Shown here: positions 45,650-54,942 of the stretch, in pieces
How the letters are laid out: each line of letters opens with the position of its first letter
Numbering within the stretch: the stretch's first letter is position 1
From: an uncultured Clostridium sp.
GTDB taxonomy: Bacteria; Bacillota; Clostridia; TANB77; CAG-508
Reading direction: 5' to 3'
Assembly (NCBI GenBank): GCA_947571115.1
Contig: CANOWW010000004.1
Span: 86,509 to 146,174 of the forward strand
Length of the DNA stretch: 59,666 nucleotides
Program-made: the position numbers and the translations under genes
Notes under the pieces: generated by a model
Seen by the model: only the letters and a program-made list of their open reading frames with translations
Database searches by the model: none
Told to the model about the DNA's origin: nothing

Positions 45650-48013
45650 TTATTTTGAGCAAAACTCATACTCGCCATTTTCTACATAAAAATAAATATA
45701 CTTCTCGTCTTCTGAATCATAAGAAATTTTCTTATTCTTCTCGGTTTTTCCATTTTGGTAAAGTGCTTCATCTCCCCATAAAATCTCTGGGTTATCCGAC
45801 ATTTTTTCAATTGCTATTTTAGTTTTGGTTGGTAAATCAACTTTTAATGTAATCTCACTTTCTGACTTTTCAGCCTCTAATCTGATGTCCCCTTTTATCG
45901 TTGTAACTGAACTTGTTATTTTTGTCAAACTACCAAAATTTGGTTTAACTGAAATGACCTCATACCCCTTTTCCAATGGCTCAATTCCTGCAAAATATTT
46001 TGACATAATAATGAGTGGGCCGCCTGCCCAAGCATGATTTTTCGTGGCAATTTTCGGATTCCAATTTTCCCAAAGTGTTGAACAACTTTCTTTTCCATTT
46101 ACCATTTCATCATATCGCTTTTGAATACGCTCTTGCGCCTCTTCTATTTTTCCCATCTCACACAATGCTTGCAAGATATATTTTTCCATGTAAACCGTAC
46201 ATTCAAAAGAATTTTCCAAAATATTAGAAATCGTCTCATACTGATTGCTATTTGCCAAACCAGAAATTACTGCCACAGCATTGGCCCTCTCATCAACGTA
46301 ATTACACTCCGCTGTTTTATAGCCTTTATCTGTCCACAATTTTTGATAATTCTCTTTTAAATCACTAAGACGTTTTTTGAAATCTTGCGTGTCTTCCTCG
46401 TATCCCAAAATTTCTGCCATTCGGCAAGTTTTGTTCATCGCCAAATAATACCAAGCATTCTCCAAAGCCTCATAATCCACATTTCCGCTTGAATCGCCCC
46501 ATTCCCAAATTGGATACGAAACACTGCTATGGACCAAACCACTGTCTTCCTTCACATACCACAAATTCAAATAATCTTTCACATGTGGATACACATATTC
46601 CAAAAACTCGGTTTTCCCAGTATATTCGTAATAATCATACATCGCATTAATACCAGCTAACATTTGGGTTGGCAAATGCAAAAGGTCGTCCGAATTCGGA
46701 ACAACAGTCAGTAAAACATTGTCTTCTCGTTTCCAACCAATTGTGGTTCTAACTGCCTTTTCATATAAATCATATGCCTTTGTATCAAGCGCATACATGG
46801 CTTCTAACATCTCTGTACTCGTATCGCCAAACCACTGTGCTCGTTCACGATTTGGGCAGTCCATATAACTATCTCTCATATTGACATACAAGGTTCTATT
46901 TGCCATTTTCCATAATTTGTTAAAAAATTCATTATTGCACTCAAAACTTCCCGTCATTTCTGCATCATAACCCGTTTCGCGATAGCCTAAACTGATAATT
47001 TTGACGCCAGCTGGAATTTCATAATAAACCATTTCGCCATTCATCCAAGCAGGAGACTCAAATTCCTGCTCGCCCGCTTTTGTAAGGTAGGTGCATTTCA
47101 CAGAATCGCCACTGACATCTTCATAAAAATCCGTTTTTATCGTAATTTTTTTATCTTTCTCGGTTTCGATTTTCAAATATGGCGTAAATTGCGCATTATA
47201 CGGAATTTTTAAAGCCAATTTTTCTTTCTTTTTGGTCGTATAGCCTTGATAATCTGCCATATTTTCATACTCTTTTAACCCATAATCCTTAAATTGTGGA
47301 ATTTCTCTTTCGACCAATTCTCCCCAAGGCTCGCTTCCTGCAGGACCTAAAATCGTGCTATTCGCCCAGCTAGAATCGTCAAAATCTGGTTTGTACCAAT
47401 CTTGATTTGCCAAATTCGCATCATAAAAAACATTATATTCAATCAAGCGTTTATTAGGTCTTAACTCATCTTGCAAGTAAGCTTGATTTTTTGCTACTTT
47501 CCAAGTTTCGTTACTAACCAAATAATTGTCTCCAATTTTGGCTTGGAAAAGCAAAGCCCCTTGCCCGCTAGAATTATGAGAATAACTAATATCGCCCCAA
47601 TACCAAACCAGCACCGCAATTGTATTTTTGCCTTCCTTTAAAAAATGGCTCAAATCCACTTCGTCATAATACGTAGAATTCCTCGTTTGCCCACGTTTTA
47701 AACCACCTTCACGAATGACCATTTCTCCATTTATATACAGCCAATATTTGGAATCCACTGCAATTTGAGCCACCACATTTTCCAAATCATTTTGCTTCAA
47801 ATCCACTGTTTTTCGGAAACACATCCACTGGTTATTTTCTGTTGTGCCATCCCAAATATAATTTCCATGCCACTCTACTGGCTCCTTTTTGACTGCCGCA
47901 GACGAAATTTCTTGTACTTCTTCGGCTGGTTCATTCCTTGCTTTCTTCATAAAAAATACTGTAAATCCAATTCCTACTATTACCATTATGATTACAATAA
48001 CTCTGCGTTTCAT
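45650..48013 (-). CDS. Membrane-anchored alpha-L-rhamnosidase-like glycoside hydrolase (GH78-type)
   Basis: 787 residues from the ATG at 48013 (GGGGGG upstream). An N-terminal anchor helix (RVIVIIMVIVGIGFTVFFM) is followed by beta-sandwich domains (YWLYINGEMVIREG, NTIAVLVWYWGDISY) and an (alpha/alpha)6 barrel with the catalytic-region motif MDCPNRERAQWFGDT and the later WEWGDSSG and NHAWAGGP. It is probably extracytoplasmic and acts on rhamnose- or related sugar-containing glycans. It ends the surface-polymer cluster. Confidence 0.83.
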   Translation of the reverse strand: MKRRVIVIIMVIVGIGFTVFFMKKARNEPAEEVQEISSAAVKKEPVEWHGNYIWDGTTENNQWMCFRKTVDLKQNDLENVVAQIAVDSKYWLYINGEMVIREGGLKRGQTRNSTYYDEVDLSHFLKEGKNTIAVLVWYWGDISYSHNSSGQGALLFQAKIGDNYLVSNETWKVAKNQAYLQDELRPNKRLIEYNVFYDANLANQDWYKPDFDDSSWANSTILGPAGSEPWGELVEREIPQFKDYGLKEYENMADYQGYTTKKKEKLALKIPYNAQFTPYLKIETEKDKKITIKTDFYEDVSGDSVKCTYLTKAGEQEFESPAWMNGEMVYYEIPAGVKIISLGYRETGYDAEMTGSFECNNEFFNKLWKMANRTLYVNMRDSYMDCPNRERAQWFGDTSTEMLEAMYALDTKAYDLYEKAVRTTIGWKREDNVLLTVVPNSDDLLHLPTQMLAGINAMYDYYEYTGKTEFLEYVYPHVKDYLNLWYVKEDSGLVHSSVSYPIWEWGDSSGNVDYEALENAWYYLAMNKTCRMAEILGYEEDTQDFKKRLSDLKENYQKLWTDKGYKTAECNYVDERANAVAVISGLANSNQYETISNILENSFECTVYMEKYILQALCEMGKIEEAQERIQKRYDEMVNGKESCSTLWENWNPKIATKNHAWAGGPLIIMSKYFAGIEPLEKGYEVISVKPNFGSLTKITSSVTTIKGDIRLEAEKSESEITLKVDLPTKTKIAIEKMSDNPEILWGDEALYQNGKTEKNKKISYDSEDEKYIYFYVENGEYEFCSK

Positions 48014-48143
48014 TTTTAGTCCCCCCATCATATAATAGAAATTCTTTTATAATTTCTTTCTAAAATTTTCTCATAATTCCCCCAGAATTTCTATTATATA
48101 AGTAAGCGAGCGAAATTTTGCTATGCAAAATTTCTCACGCTTA

Positions 48144-49601
48144 TTAACTTTCTAAATTTTTATAAATTCTCTCCATAATGATTTTCATTCCCTCATTATT
48201 TGGATGAAATGCCTCTTCTCTCGTTCCCACTGTAATATCCTCTCCTTTTGTACCTGTTCTCTTTTCGCCAATGTGTGATTGATATTGCTCAGTTACCAAG
48301 TCCGTGATATTAATAAACTCAATTCCATATTTCTCACATATCGTTGGTATCATAGCTAATCGTTCTTCATTAATAAACCACATCGCCACCCAAATCATTT
48401 TGGCATTTGGCGAATGTTGTTTCACTTTTTCAATCATTTCCTCAGCGCTTTGCTCAAAGCTTTCCGTTGGCACGCAATTATCCCCCAGCTGAAAAATCAC
48501 TAAATCTTGATTAGAAATTAAGTCCTCTGTCAAATGTTCCTTTAACCAATCTGTTCTGCTCGAAATAATACGATTTTCTTCCCAATCAATAGCACTAATA
48601 CGCTTCATAGCAACGGTTTCGTATTTCTGCTTTAATTTCTGTTCCAATAAATAATAATAATCATGTTCTTTGTCTGTCGCAGCCATGCCAATTCCGCCTT
48701 TTTCAAGGGTAATACTATTGCCAATCACGAGGGCGTTATACGCATTTTCTTCTTTTTCGTATGGCATCATGTCCTTTAGTTTTTGCGCCAAAATTGGCAT
48801 AATTAACTGATAACCTGCATCGTTCATATGAATCCAGTCATCTTGCTTATACGTATTTCCCGTGCCTACAAAATTTTGTGCCAAATCCAAATACTCGATA
48901 TTCCACTTCGCACACATTTTTTGAACTTCTGCAAAAAACGCATCTCGCCTCAGTTTGATTTCGGCTCTTGCATTTTCGTCTTCTGTTAAATGAGAAATGG
49001 TTTCATCATCTAATAAGAATGGTTGCACATAACAAATTTGGGCATTCGGCAACTCTTTTTTCAGTTTTTCTATCACTGCTTCTAAATCTGCAATCACGCT
49101 TTCGCCTTGTGTCACGCCCTCAACATTTTGATTTACTTCGCCAATTTCTTTTTGCAAATCGCGGTTTAGAAAGCCCAAACTATATCCCATAATATCATTG
49201 GCACCACCATCTAGCACAACGATTTCTGGCTTTGGTTCTGCCTTTAAACTTTCAATTTGGTTTAGCATAATGATATCGTCTGTGCCAGTATTACTCGTAA
49301 TCGTGCTGCCACTTTTTGAGCTATCCACAAAATTCGTATTTGGTAATTCCTGTTTTAAATAATTCGCAAATCCACCTTTTTCGTTTCCATAACCTTTGAC
49401 TAAAGAATCGCCAAAAAGTCCAATTGTTTTACCTTCTAAAGAAACTTTTTTTTGGGTTTTAATTTCTTGACTTTCTTGCGTATTTGAAACTGTCTCCACA
49501 ATATCCGCATTTTTGATTTCATTTTGTTCCTGCCCAATTTCAATATGCCAAGCAAACCAAACAACCAGAATAATTACTAAAATTCCAATAATTTTCTTCA
49601 T
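48144..49601 (-). CDS. Membrane-anchored protein with two tandem SGNH hydrolase domains
   Basis: 485 residues. After an anchor helix (residues 3-20) the first SGNH domain has block I IGLFGDSLVKGYG, block III GGANDIMGY and block V DDWIHMND. A second domain follows at about 300, with VIGNSITLEKG (nucleophile Ser), LGDNCV and FHPNNEGM. Both seem catalytically complete. They would remove or transfer acyl groups on surface glycans, which fits the adjacent MBOAT gene. Confidence 0.8.
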   Translation of the reverse strand: MKKIIGILVIILVVWFAWHIEIGQEQNEIKNADIVETVSNTQESQEIKTQKKVSLEGKTIGLFGDSLVKGYGNEKGGFANYLKQELPNTNFVDSSKSGSTITSNTGTDDIIMLNQIESLKAEPKPEIVVLDGGANDIMGYSLGFLNRDLQKEIGEVNQNVEGVTQGESVIADLEAVIEKLKKELPNAQICYVQPFLLDDETISHLTEDENARAEIKLRRDAFFAEVQKMCAKWNIEYLDLAQNFVGTGNTYKQDDWIHMNDAGYQLIMPILAQKLKDMMPYEKEENAYNALVIGNSITLEKGGIGMAATDKEHDYYYLLEQKLKQKYETVAMKRISAIDWEENRIISSRTDWLKEHLTEDLISNQDLVIFQLGDNCVPTESFEQSAEEMIEKVKQHSPNAKMIWVAMWFINEERLAMIPTICEKYGIEFINITDLVTEQYQSHIGEKRTGTKGEDITVGTREEAFHPNNEGMKIIMERIYKNLES

Positions 49602-49643
49602 AAAATCTCCTTCTAATCTAGAAATATCTCGCTGACGGCTAAC

Positions 49644-51212
49644 TTAAAATTGAAAATACAAAAATTCCTGTGCCTTTCTGCCTGCTAGCATTATGACTGC
49701 AAACATGGTAACACTGTAAATCGCCCAACGAAAAATAAAAGGCACTTTTCTGAATTTTTCATAAATATCAATTTTGCAAATTGTCAAAATATCAAGAATG
49801 AGCAAAATCACAGTTCCAATTGCAACACAAACAATGCTCTCTTGCTTCATGTTTAAAATGATTTTATAGCCGTCAAAATTATTTTTGAACATGTTAGTAA
49901 ACATTTGCATCGCCTGACTGAAGGTCCCTGTGCAAAACAAGAAATAACCAACTAGCACCAAGCAAAATGTTCTCACAATTTGAAAAGCCCCATAAATTTT
50001 TGTTTTTACAAAAGGCGCAAACGTCTCATGGAATTTGTCATAAACTGGACTAAGCAAAGTGGAAACAATGATAATACATCCATGATACATGCCATACAAA
50101 AGGAAGCACCATGTCGAACCATGCCAAAAACCAATTAAAATCCACAAAATCGCTAAAGCAAAAACAGTTGGCAAATGATTGGCTAAATATTTATTTTTGT
50201 TCTTAAAATATTTCCTGATTTTTTGCGCGAAATTTCCACGTAAAATCGGATAATATACATAATCCCTAAACCACGCCCCCAACGAAATATGCCATCTTCT
50301 CCAATATTCCGCAATGGATTTTGAAAAATAAGGCGCATCAAAATTCTCGGCAATGCGAATGCCTAACATCTTCGAACAGCCAATCGCAATATCCATATAA
50401 CCCGAAAAATCAGCATAAAGTTGAATAGCATAAAACACAATTGCAATCAAAATATTGATACCATAATATTGGTCAAGGTTTGTGATAACAATGCCGACAA
50501 TTTCTGATAATTTATCGGCAATTAACATTTTCTTAATCACACCAATCACAATTCTGGTGGCGCCTTGCACCGCATTTTCATAATCGAATTTCTTGCCTGC
50601 AAATAAATCCTCTGCTAAATCATTATATTTGTCCATTGGTCCCTGCAAAATATGCGGAAAATATGACACAAATAAAAAATATTTCAAAAAATTCTTCTCT
50701 GCTGGATATTCGCCTCTGTAAACATCAATCGCGTAGCCAATACTCATAAAAGTATAGAACGAAATGCCAAGTGGCAAAATAAATTTCCATACTGGACTTT
50801 CAAAATTAAAACCAAATATATTAGCAATTGCCGAAATATTTTCAAGCACAAAACCTGTATATTTCATCACAAGCAGCATCGAAAGCGTTCCTAAAATTGT
50901 AACTGTCATCACGATTTTTTGGCGTTTTTCCATTTTGGCTTGATATTTCTTTTTCTCTTCTTTGGCTAAATTTGCTTTGTTTTCTTTTAAATAGTTAGCT
51001 TGCTTTTGCTTAAGTTTATCAATAATCATGGCTCCCAAATATGTAATCAAACTTGCCGCAAGCACAAAAACTGCATATTTGACAGACGCACACAAATAAA
51101 AATAAATGCTAGCTGCCAACAAAACAAGCCATTGCAATTTTTTTGGCACAATATAGTAACCTAAGAAAACTAGGCAAAAAAACGCCAAAAATTTCAGAGT
51201 TGTAAAAATCAT
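49644..51212 (-). CDS. MBOAT family O-acyltransferase (DltB/AlgI-like)
   Basis: 522 residues, 10-12 transmembrane helices. MBOAT signatures are YWRRWHISLGAWFRDYVYYP in part and the catalytic His in GFWHGSTWCFLLYG. Its start overlaps the ACP stop by 4 bases (ATGA), the arrangement of dltB and dltC partners, though here ACP comes first. It probably moves an acyl group from the carrier protein across the membrane. Confidence 0.93.
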   Translation of the reverse strand: MIFTTLKFLAFFCLVFLGYYIVPKKLQWLVLLAASIYFYLCASVKYAVFVLAASLITYLGAMIIDKLKQKQANYLKENKANLAKEEKKKYQAKMEKRQKIVMTVTILGTLSMLLVMKYTGFVLENISAIANIFGFNFESPVWKFILPLGISFYTFMSIGYAIDVYRGEYPAEKNFLKYFLFVSYFPHILQGPMDKYNDLAEDLFAGKKFDYENAVQGATRIVIGVIKKMLIADKLSEIVGIVITNLDQYYGINILIAIVFYAIQLYADFSGYMDIAIGCSKMLGIRIAENFDAPYFSKSIAEYWRRWHISLGAWFRDYVYYPILRGNFAQKIRKYFKNKNKYLANHLPTVFALAILWILIGFWHGSTWCFLLYGMYHGCIIIVSTLLSPVYDKFHETFAPFVKTKIYGAFQIVRTFCLVLVGYFLFCTGTFSQAMQMFTNMFKNNFDGYKIILNMKQESIVCVAIGTVILLILDILTICKIDIYEKFRKVPFIFRWAIYSVTMFAVIMLAGRKAQEFLYFQF

Positions 51213-51451
51213 TCTTTATCCTCCATTATAATATCCACCATTTCGCCAACATTTTTCATGCCAATCACATCTTTCATAGCAAATTTAATATCAAATTCCT
51301 CCTCCACGCTAGAAATCAAAGTAATGTGTGTAAGTGAGTCCCAATCTTCAATATCGGCTGCACTTGTTGTCTCTGTAACAACAATGTCGTCATCCTCAAA
51401 AACCTCTCTAAAAATTTCATTCAACTTTTCAAAAATTTCCTCTCTTTTCAT
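51209..51451 (-). CDS. Acyl carrier protein
   Basis: 80 residues from the ATG at 51451 (AAAGGAGGA upstream). The phosphopantetheine site is EDWDSLTHITL (Ser). Acidic four-helix pattern throughout. It is located between the FkbH-like gene and the MBOAT gene, so it is most likely the carrier of the group transferred to the surface polymer. Confidence 0.93.
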   Translation of the reverse strand: MKREEIFEKLNEIFREVFEDDDIVVTETTSAADIEDWDSLTHITLISSVEEEFDIKFAMKDVIGMKNVGEMVDIIMEDKE

Positions 51452-51487
51452 CCTTTTATCCTCCTTTTTATTTTTACCCAACCTTTT

Positions 51488-51516
51488 ATTATACCACATT
51501 TTCCATTTTTTGTCAG
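51488..51516 (-). promoter_or_regulatory. Sigma-A promoter of the ACP-MBOAT-SGNH operon
   Basis: A -35 box CTGACA (51511-51516), 17-bp spacer and -10 box TATAAT (51488-51493). The -35 box lies in a palindrome, TTGTCA-GCT-TGACAA (51510-51524), shared with a divergent promoter. Confidence 0.75.
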
Positions 51517-51517
51517 C

Positions 51518-51546
51518 TTGACAAGCATCGCAAAATATGATATAAT
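51518..51546 (+). promoter_or_regulatory. Perfect consensus sigma-A promoter on the plus strand with no gene downstream
   Basis: TTGACA (51518-51523), 17-bp spacer, TATAAT (51541-51546). Transcription would start near 51553 and run into the 3' end of the FkbH-like gene in antisense. No ORF follows. Confidence 0.6.
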
Positions 51547-51628
51547 GAAAGGTTAGGGGTATTGTGTTTTTAATTTTTCATGTTTTTGCTCTATATCAAT
51601 ATACAACAAACTGACGTCCATTTCCTTT

Positions 51629-53380
51629 TTATTTGCCATCATTTTTTCTTCTTTCTTTTTGAATATTGGTTTCATTCACTTTAAAATTCTGCACATCCGC
51701 CTCAAATGTGCCATTGCCCAAATCTTGAAAACCAAGTTTGGAATAAATATTTTCTACCATGGCATTTTTTGGTGTCTGAATGTATTCGCCAATCACTTTT
51801 GAAAAGCCCTTTTCTTTGGCGGTTTCTATGATTTGGTTAACAATAAATTCTTCCATGCCTCTTTTCAAAACACGGCAACTCATCAGCCAATTCGTAATAA
51901 ACAACGTATCTTCGCTTTGCTTTTCCATAATCACAAGACTTATCAAACCATAATCTCCAAATTTGTCTTTGAGTGAAAAACTAAGAGTCAAATAATTTTC
52001 GTCTTGTGCAATTTGCTCAACTTCTGCTTCCGTGTAGCGAACCGTGCGCAAATTAAATTGGTTCGAGCGCTGTGACAATTGCGAAATTCTTGGAAAATCA
52101 AATTCTTCAAATGGATGAACCGTTGCCCTCATTTCCAAACTTTTTAGATAATCATTAAAATTTTCAAAGTTACTTTGAAGCGTCGTTCTACCAACTTCTG
52201 CCTGATATTGCTTGGTTCTATCTTTGTCATTTTCAGAATGCGAAGCAGTTTCAAACAAATTCATTGATTTCAAATAACTCAAATAAAGCGCCGGGTCCTC
52301 TGGCAATTCTGGAACTGTAATATCTGGTATCATGGCTTTTACAGAATTTCGCTCAAACAGATTATCGTCAATAAAAACAATGCTATCCATACCAATATTA
52401 AGTGTTTTTTGAATATTCAAAATATTGCTGGCCTTATCTTCCCAGTTTGCCACAAACATGGAAATATCGTCCAATTTCAAAATCATTTCAGGGTGCTTTT
52501 CAAAAGGTTCTTTGGCAATATTTTCATTATTTTTACTACAAACCGCCAAAATAATACCTCGATTTTTCAATTCTTTCAGCCACATTTGAAATTCCGAAAA
52601 CGCATGTCCCAAGCCCAATTCCCCAATTTGAATCGACTTTAAGCCGTCATCTCCAATTACGCCGCCCCAAAGCGTGTTATCTAAATCCAAAATGGCACAT
52701 TTTTTAAATTTCCCATTCAGCGATTTTATCAAATCCAAAGTTTGTTTGGCTACTTCTGGCAAAATCGCTGTCGAAAGCGGCATTTTGGCAATATAATATA
52801 ATTTGTCATCATGCATACAGTCTCTGCCATAGTTATTTTGAAGATGGCTTAGGTCAATTAAAAACGCATTTTTCGTCTGACTGACAAGCTCCATTAATTT
52901 AAAATTTAATTTTCGCAATTGATAAATGAAAGAACTTTGAATTTTGTTTCCATAATTTCCAAAAATGCGGTCATCGTTTTCTACAAAATTAAATTGCAAA
53001 ATATTGGTTTTGATTTTGCTGTTCAAAACAGCCCAATTTTGAGCGATTTTTTCGATGGTCAAATCCGCAAAATGGGTTCTGTTTTCCAAAGCCGTCTCGC
53101 AAAATTTTTCATATAATTTTTCAGTAGACATGTAAATCAAAACTGCGTCTGGATTATGTTTATATAATTCTGATTCATCGTCCATAATTTGGCTATCAAT
53201 TTGATTATAGTCACTATCAAAGATGTTTAAATAATAGCCTTCTTGGTAACCATAACCTTTCAAGGCTGTTGCCAAATGCTGCGTAGAACAATCCCCCACA
53301 ATCGCAATTTTATATTCTTTTAAGCCAGACATATCCTGTTTGGCATTTTTCTTTAATGTCAAAAAACTTGTATTCTCCAT
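51629..53380 (-). CDS. FkbH-like HAD-IIIC family protein
   Basis: 583 residues. An N-terminal SGNH-like region precedes the HAD domain (AILDLDNTLWGGVIGDDG, CSKNNE, IVFIDDNLFERN) and a C-terminal GNAT-like region (LSQRSNQFNLRTVRYTE, DKFGDYGLISLVI, SCRVLKRGMEEF). FkbH proteins take 1,3-bisphosphoglycerate, load a glyceryl group on an ACP and dephosphorylate it. The ACP gene downstream fits. The full three-part architecture is kept. Confidence 0.9.
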   Translation of the reverse strand: MENTSFLTLKKNAKQDMSGLKEYKIAIVGDCSTQHLATALKGYGYQEGYYLNIFDSDYNQIDSQIMDDESELYKHNPDAVLIYMSTEKLYEKFCETALENRTHFADLTIEKIAQNWAVLNSKIKTNILQFNFVENDDRIFGNYGNKIQSSFIYQLRKLNFKLMELVSQTKNAFLIDLSHLQNNYGRDCMHDDKLYYIAKMPLSTAILPEVAKQTLDLIKSLNGKFKKCAILDLDNTLWGGVIGDDGLKSIQIGELGLGHAFSEFQMWLKELKNRGIILAVCSKNNENIAKEPFEKHPEMILKLDDISMFVANWEDKASNILNIQKTLNIGMDSIVFIDDNLFERNSVKAMIPDITVPELPEDPALYLSYLKSMNLFETASHSENDKDRTKQYQAEVGRTTLQSNFENFNDYLKSLEMRATVHPFEEFDFPRISQLSQRSNQFNLRTVRYTEAEVEQIAQDENYLTLSFSLKDKFGDYGLISLVIMEKQSEDTLFITNWLMSCRVLKRGMEEFIVNQIIETAKEKGFSKVIGEYIQTPKNAMVENIYSKLGFQDLGNGTFEADVQNFKVNETNIQKERRKNDGK

Positions 53381-53402
53381 AGTTAGTCTCCTTTCTTTTC
53401 TT

Positions 53403-53894
53403 CTAAATCCTTCTTATATATAATGTATAATCACTTGGGTCAAATTCGTCCCCATAACCTCTATCAATTGCTTCTGTAAATCCAAATTTAAAATAAATAT
53501 GTTTTGCTTTTTCATTGTCCTCCTCCACACCAACCGTAAATTCAGTATAGCCCTGCTTTTCTAAATCTGATAAAGCAAAGTGGATTAACTTTTGCCCAAG
53601 TCCTAGTCCCTGATATTTTTTATTTAATCTAAAAGCCTGAAGGTAAACTCTTTGATTTGGTATTGCCTCAGACATCAAATCATGACTGATATAATTAATT
53701 GTTAATTCTCCTATAAAAGTATTATTTAATTCAATTACATAAACATCAATTTGCTTTTGAGCAAATTCTCTCAATCTCATGTCTCGATATTTTAGCCACA
53801 TTGTTTCATTATCAGGAAATAAGTCATACAATTTATCAAATTCATCTTTGGTAATTTTTCTAAATACATCATTCATTTTATCTTCTATATCCAT
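53403..53894 (-). CDS. GNAT family N-acetyltransferase
   Basis: 163 residues. Motif A is visible as FRLNKKYQGLGLGQKLIHFA, followed by EFTVGVEEDNEKAKHIYFKFGF. Substrate unknown. It precedes the FkbH-like gene by 22 bases. Confidence 0.87.
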   Translation of the reverse strand: MDIEDKMNDVFRKITKDEFDKLYDLFPDNETMWLKYRDMRLREFAQKQIDVYVIELNNTFIGELTINYISHDLMSEAIPNQRVYLQAFRLNKKYQGLGLGQKLIHFALSDLEKQGYTEFTVGVEEDNEKAKHIYFKFGFTEAIDRGYGDEFDPSDYTLYIRRI

Positions 53895-53925
53895 TTTTTA
53901 GCTTCCTCTATAAACATCATTTTCA

Positions 53926-54342
53926 TTAAAATAATTTATCTGCTAATTCTCTCATTGAACTACATTTTTCAGCATTTTTATCTTGAGAATAAGTATATGA
54001 GACATATTTTTTTGCTCCTATAATTTCATCATTTTTTATATCCTTTTCGATTTTTTTCAAATCAGATTTATTTCTAATTTTCCCAAAACTAATTTCTTTT
54101 TCTTCACTAGGACCTGCTATCGTAATCTCACTTTTAAACTTTGTATATCCATAAATATTATTTTTATTTAAATAAATCCTATAAGTATATTCTGTGCCTG
54201 CATCTATTCCCAGCATTTCACTGTGATATATCGCAGCTTCTAAAATCTTTGAGTTTGACTGATACTCATTTTTAGTATTTATAAATCCCACAACACTCAC
54301 AATCAATAACATTATAATTGCAATAAAAATTTTCTTTTTCAT
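53926..54342 (-). CDS. Exported or membrane-anchored small protein
   Basis: 138 residues from the ATG at 54342 (GGAGAAAAT upstream). An N-terminal hydrophobic helix (KKIFIAIIMLLIVSVVGFI) is followed by a polar domain (AGTEYTYRIYLNKNNIYGYT). No lipobox cysteine. Family not recognised. Confidence 0.6.
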   Translation of the reverse strand: MKKKIFIAIIMLLIVSVVGFINTKNEYQSNSKILEAAIYHSEMLGIDAGTEYTYRIYLNKNNIYGYTKFKSEITIAGPSEEKEISFGKIRNKSDLKKIEKDIKNDEIIGAKKYVSYTYSQDKNAEKCSSMRELADKLF

Positions 54343-54357
54343 ATTTTCTCCAATTTT

Positions 54358-54403
54358 CAATAGCATACTATTAATGGTGTGCTATTGTTTTACTTTTTGG
54401 CAA
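54358..54403. repeat. 46-bp hairpin repeat, copy 1
   Basis: Starts CAATAGCATACTATTAAT and is 43/46 identical to the copy at 54884-54929. It can fold as CAATAGC...GCTATTG and is followed by TTTTACTTTTT on the plus strand. Confidence 0.75.
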
Positions 54404-54405
54404 TT

Positions 54406-54840
54406 TTATATCAAATTCATAATTCCATAACTTATCAATGGGCTAGCATATATGGTTATATAGATTAAAGTTATCCAAGGTTGATAGTCTACATAAAATT
54501 CTTTGAAAGTCAAAGACCAAGGATGCTTAATTAATACCCATCCAACTAAATCAAATATCACTGTTATGCTTCCCCAAATAATAGATGTTGCTATCACATT
54601 GGATACAGTTACTATTTCTAAACTTTTTAAATATAGATAGGCAAATATAGGAAATACAATTATATTATAAAAAGGATGCCAAGGTTTCGTTTTCTCATAT
54701 CCTTCTCCCATTCCGGGACTGTCCTTCATTGACTTCATATGTAATACTACTATATTAAATATTGTATGCAACACGCCTATTGCTGTAACAATAAAATAGG
54801 CCCCCCAATAGCAAATCATTGAACATCCAAATTCTTCCAC
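54406..54840 (-). CDS. Membrane protein, four transmembrane helices
   Basis: 144 residues if started at the GTG at 54840 (GGAG 8 bases upstream); a TTG at 54873 is an alternative. Helices cover around residues 5-28, 57-75, 80-104 and 122-142. A cytoplasmic or external loop holds MKDSPGMGEGYEKTKPWHPF. It is flanked on both sides by copies of a 46-bp repeat. Family not recognised. Confidence 0.58.
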   Translation of the reverse strand: MEEFGCSMICYWGAYFIVTAIGVLHTIFNIVVLHMKSMKDSPGMGEGYEKTKPWHPFYNIIVFPIFAYLYLKSLEIVTVSNVIATSIIWGSITVIFDLVGWVLIKHPWSLTFKEFYVDYQPWITLIYITIYASPLISYGIMNLI

Positions 54841-54883
54841 TTTATCTACTCCATTCTTAACTTGATATTTCAATCTTAAATAT

Positions 54884-54929
54884 CAATAGCATACTATTAA
54901 TAGTGAGCTATTGTTTTACTTTTTGACAA
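54884..54929. repeat. 46-bp hairpin repeat, copy 2
   Basis: Second copy of the element at 54358-54403, in direct orientation, differing at three positions. The two copies bracket one membrane-protein gene. Confidence 0.75.
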
Positions 54930-54942
54930 ATTTTGTTAAATC

